This document shows, one piece after another, positions 1-5,346 of a DNA stretch of 8,655 bases. Position 1 is the stretch's first letter; every line of letters begins with the position of its first letter. The stretch is from an uncultured Coriobacteriales bacterium (lineage in GTDB: Bacteria; Actinomycetota; Coriobacteriia; Coriobacteriales; UMGS124): positions 590-9,244 of the forward strand of contig CAIFEU010000107.1 in assembly GCA_903789505.1 (NCBI GenBank), written 5' to 3'. The translations under genes were made by a program, and so were the position numbers. The notes beneath the pieces are model-generated. The model ran no database searches. It saw only the letters and a list, made by a program, of their open reading frames with translations, and was not told where the DNA came from.

Positions 1-12
1 CGCCACCACAGG

Positions 13-3000
13 GTGAGCGGCCCGAAGTTCTCCGTCGAGATCCCCGACGGCTTCGTAGCGATGCTCGACCACGCCGGCCACCCGTTCGTCTCTATCGCCC
101 GCGCCGACTACGAGCGCGCACGCAGGCGGGTGCTGGCAGGCGAGCCTGCGGGCGTCGACGAGATGGCGCGCATCGAGTACTTCCCGAGCACCGAGGAGTT
201 CGACCGGCGCCAGGTTCAGGGAGTCGAGAGGTTCGCCCTCCCCGAGATGCTCGCCGAGTCGCAGCGCCAGGCCCGCTACCTCAACGACTTCGCGCTCGCG
301 AGCGCCGTCGACGACTGGGAGGCCGACGGCGCCAACTGCCCCGTGATGATCTTCGCGACGCGCAGCGAGGCCTGCCCCTACCGCACCTTCTCCGTCTGCC
401 CGGTGGGCGTCTCCATGCCCGACACGCTGGTCGTCTTCCCCGCCGCCGACGAGTCGCGCGACCCCGACGCGTACGACGCGCAGGCGCTCGGCCTGGCGCG
501 CGCCCTCGCGTCGACGGTCGAGCTCGACGAGTACGTGTGCCTTGAGGTGAGCTCCCGGATCGAGGCGTGCCTCAGTGTCCCGGCGACGCCCGGGCAGTTC
601 CGCGACGCCGTCCACCTGGCGCGCAACGGGCTGCTCGCCTACCTGCCCCAGCGCGTCCGCAACGACCAGGCGCGCCTGGCGAAGCGGCACCCCGGGGACT
701 ACGTGCCCAAGGAGGCGCGCGACCGGGCGGCGCTCGAGAGCCTCAGGCGGTTCGAGGACGTCGCGGCGCGCTACTACGAGGAGCTCGTCGGGATGCTGGT
801 CGCCCAGCGCTCCCTCGCCGGGCTCGACGGTGCCGGGGAGGCGGGTGCCAGAGACGACGATGCCACGGCCGACGCAGGACGGGTGGGGACGGCGCCGGAG
901 CGCTCGGGGGACGACGGGACGCGCCGCCCGCCCGAGGCGACGGATGCCGACGCGACGCATCGTTCAGCGGGCGCCGCGCGCACGGCGCTCACCGAGGCGG
1001 ACTTCGCTTCCATGTGCGCGGACGTGCGCGCGTCCATCCGGCTGGTCGAGGGCTCGCTCGGTGAGGAGCTCGGCCTGGACGAGGAGGGTTCGCGCGAGCT
1101 GCGCGCGCAGGTCGCCGTCCCGGAGAGGGCGCTCCGGGCGTTCGCGCTGCTCGAGACGCTCGACGGGGGCGGACCCGTTCTCGAGGGAAAGGCCGGGGCG
1201 CCGCAGGGCCCGGGCGAAGGGCGCCCCGGGGACGCCGACGCCGACGCCGCGCCCGTCGAGGCCGCCGAGACCGCGGGCGACTCCGAGGAACGGCGCGTGG
1301 CCAGCCCGAAGTCGGCAGAGGACGACCTTGACCGTACGGCGGACGGGGCGTCCGAGACACCCGCCGACGACGAGGTCGCGGATGGGTGCGCCCCCTCGGA
1401 CGACGAGATGGCGCCCGAGGCTCCCGTCGTCGAGGCTGAGCCTCACGGTGAGCGCGAGGGTGAGGGCGAGGTGGAGGCTGAGGCCGGGTTCGAGGCCACC
1501 GGCGATGCCGAGGGCGAGCCTGCCCCCACCGGCGAGGCTGCGGCGCCGGCGGCGGAGGGTGAGCCTACCCCCGCCGACGACGCGGGAGGTTCGGGAGCCG
1601 AGGACACGCCCGGGTCCGCCGACGAGGCTGAGGGCGCGGTGGCCGAGGTCGGGCCCGACCCCGCCGGCGAGCTTGACGACGAGGCCGAGGTCGAGACCGA
1701 CACCGACGAGGGGGCAGAGCAAGAGCCTGAGCCTGAACCTGAACCTGACGCCAAGGCGGAGGCTGAGGCCGAGGTCGAGACCGCAAAGGGGCGCGGCGCG
1801 CAACAGGGCTCGCCCGCGGAAGACGCGCCGGCAGAGGCCTGCCCCGCACCGTCGTCGGCGGCAGGGTCGACGGAGGGCGCGCCTGCGTCCGCAAGCGCAC
1901 CCCGTGGCGACGACGCGACGGCGCCGGAGGCGCAGGAGCCGGGCGCGGCCCGGCGCGAGCCGCTCGAACCCGCCTACCTCACCTCGTCGGGCGCGTTCAA
2001 CCCCGCCGCCGCCTGCTGGCGCTTCTGCACCGACCACGTCTACTTCTCCGTGGACGACCTCGTCTGGGACGAGGGGCGCCACTGCATCGGCGGCATCCAC
2101 GTCAACGCCGCCACGACCGACCGGATCCCGCGCTTCATGCAGGACGTCCGGCACAACTGCGCGCTGCTGATCGACCTGCTGCGCGAGGTGGAGGAGGACC
2201 CCCGCGTGCGCATCCCCCGCGACCAGGTCGCGGCGCCGGTCGCGCGCGCCCTGCCGCCCGGCGACGTCAGCGCCCTCTCCCTGTTCTGCCTGCAGGCATG
2301 CGGGCGCGCGCTGATGGTGCGCTACGCCGGCGACGACTCCTACGACGTGGTCGCCGACCAGCGCGTCGCGTCGGGCATCCCGGGCTTCGACCGGGCGATG
2401 GGATGGCTCGTGGACGACCTGCGCGTCGCATCGGGGACACACGCGCCGTTCACGATCAAGTTCGTGACCAGGCTGGTCGCGCAGGCGGACCCCTACCTCT
2501 CGGGCGACGTGCCCGCGCTCGCCCCCTCGAACCGTGCGCCCGACGCGGCGGCAGCCGCCCCTGAGACCGCCGTCGCCGGAGGTGCCCCAACCGAGTCCGC
2601 CGAGGACGGGCGCCCCATCCCGGGCGCCGGCTCGCCCTCGCCCGAGGCAACGGGCGCGACGGGCGCCGATTCGACGGAGGAAGTCGCCCGGGACGCGGCG
2701 GGCGACCCCTCCCCCGCCCCGGGAGGCGGCGAGAAACCCCGCCAGCAGACCGAGTCCAGGGCGCGGCGGGATGCGGCGCCGGAAGCCGCCCAGGCTCCCG
2801 CCGCCGGCGACGACGACCTGGGGGTCCTCGTCGAGCTGCTCGGCGCCGAGGAGGTGGCGCTCGTCCGGCGCGACCGCTCGGCAGAGCCCATGACGTCGCG
2901 CTACTTCTCCGCACGCAGCGAGGAGCTCGTCGGCGCCGTGCTCGACGCCTGCCAGCGCAGGCTCGACGACGCCCTCAAACTCACGGACCAAGACGAGCGC

Positions 3001-3684
3001 AAGCGCATGGCGGACGCCCTCGTCAGCGACGTCAACGCGGCTATGCTCGCGTGCGTCGACGCCCACCTCGACGTCATCGAAGGCAAGCTCGCCGACGACC
3101 GGACGAGCAGCTGCGACCCCCTCGACCTGCAGCAGATGCTCGACACGACCTCCCACGTCCTGGACCTGGCGCGCCAGGCGGTCGGCGCCGAGGCGGGCAG
3201 GCTCCCCGACGCCCCCGGCGCCGGGCACGACGCCGCGGCGCTCGACCAGCGCGCCAGGCGCAGGGACGACCTCGCGCGGCGCGTCGACGAGGTCCGCGAG
3301 ATTCCGCGCAACCGCTACGCCGAGCGCCTCGGGAGCCTCAGGTCGCAGGCGGGAAAGGCCGTCGACGCCGCCCGGCGTGAGCTGGAGGAGGCGCAGTCGG
3401 CATTGGCGAAGGCGGGCGCCGAGGACCTCGAGTCCCGTCGCGACCGGCTCGCCGACAAGGTCGCACGCCTCGAGCGGGCAGCGGGGCGTCACGCCTGGTA
3501 TGCCGCGCTGCCCTCGTCGATTGCCCGCCGGCGCCTCTACGGCGCCAACGCCGAGCTCGCCCAGGTGCGGATGCGCCTGTCCGGGGGAGGCCTCGACGAT
3601 CTGCGCGAGCGCGTCTCGAAGGCGCAGGCCTCGCTCGAAGCGGCAAAGCGGGAGGACGACTACCTGGCACGTCGCTGCTCCTAG
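13..3684 (+). CDS. Large acidic multi-island protein with low-complexity linkers and a C-terminal coiled coil, function unknown
   Basis: I do not recognise a family. The 1223-residue product has four folded-looking islands: residues about 1-270 (mixed hydrophobic pattern, Cys109/121/129/176/186), about 325-385 (short and helical), about 651-832 (Trp- and Cys-containing: C668, C672, C691, C716, C759, C763), and about 932-1220 (mostly helical, with heptad-like stretches near 1080-1160 and 1192-1215). They are separated by Ala/Pro/Glu/Asp/Gly-rich, probably disordered linkers at about 273-325, 385-650 and 832-932. The longest includes a Glu-Pro run at 571-578. No signal peptide, membrane segment, nucleotide-binding loop or catalytic motif is visible, so a cytoplasmic scaffold-like role is only a guess. 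The GTG start has no well-spaced Shine-Dalgarno, and the frame is open to the left edge, so the true start may lie upstream of the window. Reality as a gene is supported by length and by sensible hydrophobic and helical patterns, whereas the competing frames are Arg-rich. It is followed by a convergent toxin gene. Confidence 0.85.
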   Translation: MSGPKFSVEIPDGFVAMLDHAGHPFVSIARADYERARRRVLAGEPAGVDEMARIEYFPSTEEFDRRQVQGVERFALPEMLAESQRQARYLNDFALASAVDDWEADGANCPVMIFATRSEACPYRTFSVCPVGVSMPDTLVVFPAADESRDPDAYDAQALGLARALASTVELDEYVCLEVSSRIEACLSVPATPGQFRDAVHLARNGLLAYLPQRVRNDQARLAKRHPGDYVPKEARDRAALESLRRFEDVAARYYEELVGMLVAQRSLAGLDGAGEAGARDDDATADAGRVGTAPERSGDDGTRRPPEATDADATHRSAGAARTALTEADFASMCADVRASIRLVEGSLGEELGLDEEGSRELRAQVAVPERALRAFALLETLDGGGPVLEGKAGAPQGPGEGRPGDADADAAPVEAAETAGDSEERRVASPKSAEDDLDRTADGASETPADDEVADGCAPSDDEMAPEAPVVEAEPHGEREGEGEVEAEAGFEATGDAEGEPAPTGEAAAPAAEGEPTPADDAGGSGAEDTPGSADEAEGAVAEVGPDPAGELDDEAEVETDTDEGAEQEPEPEPEPDAKAEAEAEVETAKGRGAQQGSPAEDAPAEACPAPSSAAGSTEGAPASASAPRGDDATAPEAQEPGAARREPLEPAYLTSSGAFNPAAACWRFCTDHVYFSVDDLVWDEGRHCIGGIHVNAATTDRIPRFMQDVRHNCALLIDLLREVEEDPRVRIPRDQVAAPVARALPPGDVSALSLFCLQACGRALMVRYAGDDSYDVVADQRVASGIPGFDRAMGWLVDDLRVASGTHAPFTIKFVTRLVAQADPYLSGDVPALAPSNRAPDAAAAAPETAVAGGAPTESAEDGRPIPGAGSPSPEATGATGADSTEEVARDAAGDPSPAPGGGEKPRQQTESRARRDAAPEAAQAPAAGDDDLGVLVELLGAEEVALVRRDRSAEPMTSRYFSARSEELVGAVLDACQRRLDDALKLTDQDERKRMADALVSDVNAAMLACVDAHLDVIEGKLADDRTSSCDPLDLQQMLDTTSHVLDLARQAVGAEAGRLPDAPGAGHDAAALDQRARRRDDLARRVDEVREIPRNRYAERLGSLRSQAGKAVDAARRELEEAQSALAKAGAEDLESRRDRLADKVARLERAAGRHAWYAALPSSIARRRLYGANAELAQVRMRLSGGGLDDLRERVSKAQASLEAAKREDDYLARRCS

Positions 3685-3750
3685 GCTCGCCTTCGCGCGC
3701 CCCTCTACGAGGCGGATTCCGCAGCACAAAACACGCTCGCCTGAACTGGC

Positions 3751-3787
3751 GACGAGGGCTCACCCGATGGCGGGGCCCCTCCTCGTC
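3751..3787 (+). terminator. Weak candidate terminator between convergent genes
   Basis: A perfect 7-bp inverted repeat (GACGAGG at 3751-3757, CCTCGTC at 3781-3787) can be extended by one G-U pair and is followed on the plus strand by a pyrimidine-rich ATCTCTCT. A smaller 5-bp hairpin, TCGCC/GGCGA, at 3737-3752 shares the left side. It lies 67 bases after the stop of the large gene, in the gap before the convergent toxin stop, where a terminator serving one or both strands would be expected. The loop is long and there is no true U-tract, so this is tentative. Confidence 0.3.
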
Positions 3788-3829
3788 ATCTCTCTAGCGG
3801 AGGCCTTCCTCACGTTTGCCGCGCGTGCG

Positions 3830-4117
3830 CTATCGGGCTGCGCGTTGATGTACCAGTGCCTCGATGCGGACCAGGTCGTCCTGCGGATAGTACGTGTACA
3901 CCAGATCGAACGGGTTCACGGCAACCTTGCGCACGCCGTCCCCGAAACGTGCGTGAATCGATGCGGGGACATCCTTGCTGCCGAATTCAGCGAAAGACTC
4001 GATATCACCAAGTACCCGCATTATCCGTTTCTCGACCTGAGACGACGTGACCGCCGCCAGATCTTCCGCAAAGCGCTCCGAATATTCCAGCCTAGGCACG
4101 GGCTTGTCTCTTCGCAT
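3830..4117 (-). CDS. RelE/ParE-superfamily toxin of a type II toxin-antitoxin module
   Basis: The product is a 95-residue basic protein. It has the outline of the RelE/ParE fold: an N-terminal SERFAEDL helix, a second helix (VEKRIMRVLGDIESF), then beta strands around R-K-V-A-V-N-P-F-D-L-V-Y-T-Y and a final DLVRIEALVHQR strand that matches the usual C-terminal position of a His-x-Arg motif. RelE members cleave mRNA on the ribosome and ParE members poison gyrase. The sequence alone does not tell me which activity this one has. The ATG at 4117 lies inside the end of the antitoxin gene (26-base overlap), which implies translational coupling; a GTG seven codons in is an alternative start. Hand-counted GC of lines in this gene is about 53-63%, well below the preceding large gene, consistent with acquisition by transfer. 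Family assignment is by recognition, not by search. Confidence 0.8.
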   Translation of the reverse strand: MRRDKPVPRLEYSERFAEDLAAVTSSQVEKRIMRVLGDIESFAEFGSKDVPASIHARFGDGVRKVAVNPFDLVYTYYPQDDLVRIEALVHQRAAR

Positions 4118-4382
4118 TCACCGCATCCATCAGGCTCTCGCGGGACGTGAAGTACCGCCCGCTATCGAAGTCGTCCCGCGACTCGGCGAGGTCGTCCGAC
4201 AGCCTCTGCTCGTAGAGAGCCTTCTCCACAGCGTCCGAAACGACGCCGGAGAGCACCTCATCCGACCTGAACACGTAAATGCCCCGCCCGTTTTCGGTGA
4301 TGTAGACCAGCTGGGTATCGGCGAGCTTCTTGATTTCGCGCTGCTGGTTCTTAAGGGCGGTGGAAGGATAGATGGGAGGCAT
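4092..4382 (-). CDS. Phd/YefM-family antitoxin
   Basis: The product is a 96-residue protein starting MPPIYPSTALKNQQ. The N-terminal half has the Phd/YefM pattern: a short strand, a helix (KNQQREIKKLAD), then LVYITENGRGIYVF, corresponding to the family's conserved 'valuing-of-ITxNGxxxxV' DNA-binding and dimer core. The C-terminal half (about residues 42-96) is charged and helical, as expected for the part that wraps and neutralises the toxin. The start at 4382 was chosen because AAGGAG sits five bases upstream, and because the predicted -10 and start of transcription lie just beyond it. A longer in-frame reading up to 4664 would have to begin upstream of that promoter. The gene comes first in the pair and the toxin overlaps its 3' end, the usual antitoxin-toxin order. 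The protein probably represses its own promoter with the toxin as co-repressor, by analogy with the family. Confidence 0.82.
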   Translation of the reverse strand: MPPIYPSTALKNQQREIKKLADTQLVYITENGRGIYVFRSDEVLSGVVSDAVEKALYEQRLSDDLAESRDDFDSGRYFTSRESLMDAVNAKRQARA

Positions 4383-4403
4383 GACGACTCCTTCAACATC
4401 AGA

Positions 4404-4435
4404 ACGTCCGTAATTGCGAACCTGATAACGGACGT
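4404..4435. promoter_or_regulatory. Inverted-repeat operator candidate of the toxin-antitoxin operon
   Basis: The two arms ACGTCCGT (4404-4411) and ACGGACGT (4428-4435) are perfect reverse complements separated by 16 bases, with 24 bp between arm centres. The repeat covers the predicted transcription start and the early leader, just downstream of the -10. That placement suits autorepression by a Phd/YefM antitoxin-toxin complex. The symmetry is seen directly; the binding role is inferred. Confidence 0.5.
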
Positions 4436-4436
4436 C

Positions 4437-4445
4437 AGTATAGCA
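4437..4445 (-). promoter_or_regulatory. Extended -10 promoter of the toxin-antitoxin operon
   Basis: Read on the minus strand, the sequence is TGCTATACT: a TATACT hexamer (plus coordinates 4437-4442) preceded by the TGn extension (4443-4445). There is no convincing -35 hexamer about 17 bases upstream, which is typical for extended -10 promoters. Transcription would begin near 4430, giving a leader of roughly 48 bases before the antitoxin ATG. Confidence 0.55.
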
Positions 4446-4610
4446 TCTCGCAGGCGGCGCCTCGATGCGCGCGTCGCTCTGCGCATGGCCCGTAAGGAGA
4501 AGTGCCAGTCCCATCGTTTCGGTTGCACGCGGCAAGTCGGCACGCAAGCGATTCGCGCAAGCGCACGTCTCCCATCGTTGCCACGGAGGCAATCCGAAAC
4601 ACAGACATGG

Positions 4611-4660
4611 CGAGGCGGGCCCGCCCGCCGACCTCCCAATCGGCTGACGAACCCGCCTCG
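4611..4660. repeat. Nested inverted repeat / stem-loop element
   Basis: The outer arms CGAGGCGGG (4611-4619) and CCCGCCTCG (4652-4660) are a perfect 9-bp inverted repeat. Within the 32-base interior, GCCGA (4627-4631) and TCGGC (4640-4644) form a second perfect 5-bp stem with an 8-base loop. The left outer arm also belongs to a 12-bp palindrome, GGCGGGCCCGCC (4614-4625), which offers an alternative fold. No T-tract follows on either strand, so it is not a standard intrinsic terminator. It could be a REP-like element, a structured 3' end of the Mop transcript, or chance in GC-rich DNA. Confidence 0.45.
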
Positions 4661-4725
4661 TCACAACGTCATCGCCTTGTCAATCGCGCCCGCCTGCCGC
4701 CCTCCCGCTCGGCGGGGCGTCACCT

Positions 4726-4738
4726 CGCCCGACGGGCG
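4726..4738 (-). terminator. Weak hairpin just downstream of the Mop gene
   Basis: CGCCC (4726-4730) and GGGCG (4734-4738) form a short 5-bp GC stem with a 3-base loop, 24 bases beyond the Mop gene stop in its direction of transcription. There is no U-tract. It may assist termination together with the larger structure at 4611-4660. Confidence 0.25.
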
Positions 4739-4761
4739 CGTCGCATGGACGGCGAGGGTCG

Positions 4762-5187
4762 TTAGGCCTCGACGCCCACCATGACCTCGGTGGCCTTGAT
4801 GACGGCGGCAGCCTTCTTGCCGGCCTCGAGGCCGAGCTTCTTGATGGAGCCCATCGTGATGTCGGCGGTGACCGTCTGGCCGCCGGCGAGCTCGATCTCG
4901 ACGATGCCGTTGACGGCGCCCTCCTCGACCGACTTCACGGTGCCGTTGAGCTGGTTGCGCGCGGAGATCGCGATGTCGGCGCCGGCCGCGACCATCACGC
5001 TGCTCGCCTTGATGATGGCGACGACCTTCTTGCCCTCCTCGATGCCCAGGCGCTTGATCGAGCCCATCGTGATGTCGGCGACGATCTCCTGGCCGTCGAC
5101 GTCAATCACGACCAGACCGTTGACCTTGCCGGGGTGGACGGCCTTGACGGTGCCGTTGAGCTGATTGCGCGCGGAGATGTTGAACAT
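4762..5187 (-). CDS. Tandem Mop-domain molybdate/tungstate-binding protein (di-Mop molbindin)
   Basis: The product is a 141-residue protein consisting almost entirely of two Mop (TOBE-like) domains at residues 4-66 and 74-137. Each opens with ISARNQLNGTVK and carries an ADITMGSIK+LG segment and a final IKA..VMV strand. My alignment gives 43 identities over 63 positions with one gap. Mop domains form beta-barrel oligomers that bind molybdate or tungstate at subunit interfaces. Free-standing di-Mop proteins such as ModG are thought to store or buffer the oxyanion in the cytoplasm for molybdenum cofactor synthesis. No signal peptide, membrane segment or DNA-binding domain is present. The ATG at 5187 is chosen over upstream in-frame codons because AAAGGAAG lies five bases before it and the protein then begins directly at the first domain. 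No transporter or cofactor genes are adjacent in this window, so it is a stand-alone gene here. Confidence 0.92.
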   Translation of the reverse strand: MFNISARNQLNGTVKAVHPGKVNGLVVIDVDGQEIVADITMGSIKRLGIEEGKKVVAIIKASSVMVAAGADIAISARNQLNGTVKSVEEGAVNGIVEIELAGGQTVTADITMGSIKKLGLEAGKKAAAVIKATEVMVGVEA

Positions 5188-5213
5188 GGTGTCTTCCTTT
5201 CGAGTCGTTGCGT

Positions 5214-5223
5214 GTCCCGGGAC
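5214..5223. promoter_or_regulatory. 10-bp palindrome in the Mop gene leader
   Basis: GTCCCGGGAC is a perfect palindrome lying between the predicted promoter and the ribosome-binding site of the Mop gene. It could be a small operator or a leader hairpin too tight to form as RNA. It does not resemble the ModE site. Functional meaning is uncertain. Confidence 0.2.
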
Positions 5224-5252
5224 GTTCGCCTTGCTCCCGTCCGCTGCACAGC

Positions 5253-5261
5253 AGTATCCCA
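5253..5261 (-). promoter_or_regulatory. Candidate extended -10 promoter of the Mop gene
   Basis: On the minus strand the sequence TGGGATACT gives hexamer GATACT (plus 5253-5258) with a TGn extension (5259-5261). No good -35 is visible. Transcription would begin near 5246, leaving a leader of about 58 bases that includes the palindrome GTCCCGGGAC (5214-5223) and the ribosome-binding site at 5193-5200. Confidence 0.35.
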
Positions 5262-5320
5262 CCCTCTCCGCGCATGCGGGCACCGCAACGCCCGACCAGG
5301 GTCGCGTCAGACCATCCAGT

Positions 5321-5340
5321 ACCAACGAGAACTAACGAGA
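5321..5340. repeat. Two 10-bp direct repeats between serpin and Mop genes
   Basis: ACCAACGAGA (5321-5330) is followed immediately by ACTAACGAGA (5331-5340), a 9/10 match with the spacing of one helical turn. It lies just beyond the serpin stop and about 60 bases upstream of the Mop -10 candidate. It may be a tandem protein-binding site or chance. Confidence 0.3.
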
Positions 5341-5346
5341 TGACGC

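Larger units (their letters stand above)
4443..4761. other. Gene-poor intergenic stretch
   Basis: About 320 bases lie between the toxin-antitoxin promoter and the end of the Mop gene. I see no credible coding region: the plus-strand open frame through 4485-4784 reads as Arg/Pro-rich shadow sequence, and the minus frame is only the upstream extension of the antitoxin frame. I do see a nested inverted repeat at 4611-4660 and a small hairpin at 4726-4738. I find no tRNA or recognisable riboswitch. Confidence 0.5.

Noticed and set aside
1432..1444. GAGGCT-G-AGCCTC palindrome inside the large gene
   Set aside because: It arises from Glu-Ala-Glu-Pro codons in a low-complexity linker, so coding composition explains it.
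575..2170. 531-codon plus-strand frame inside the large gene
   Set aside because: The translation is a monotonous Arg/Pro/Ser/Thr stretch, typical of an out-of-frame reading of GC-rich coding DNA.
964..3729. 921-codon minus-strand open frame opposite the large plus-strand gene
   Set aside because: Composition is Arg/Gly/Val-rich without domain patterning. It is the expected antisense shadow of a very GC-rich gene, and no ribosome-binding site supports it.
3772..3779. GGGGCCCC palindrome in the convergent gap
   Set aside because: An 8-bp all-GC palindrome is likely by chance at this base composition, and it cannot form a useful hairpin.
4383..4664. Longer antitoxin reading with an upstream start at 4664
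   Set aside because: The good AAGGAG site is next to the ATG at 4382. The predicted promoter and operator lie inside the would-be extension, and the extra residues do not resemble the Phd/YefM family.
4485..4784. Plus-strand small open frame in the gap before the Mop gene
   Set aside because: It reads through the nested inverted repeat and into the Mop gene 3' end, is Arg/Pro-rich, lacks a ribosome-binding site and shows no domain pattern.
5188..5325. N-terminal extension of the Mop protein to 5325
   Set aside because: The extension does not look like a domain, while ATG 5187 has a well-placed AAAGGAAG and begins exactly at the first Mop domain.
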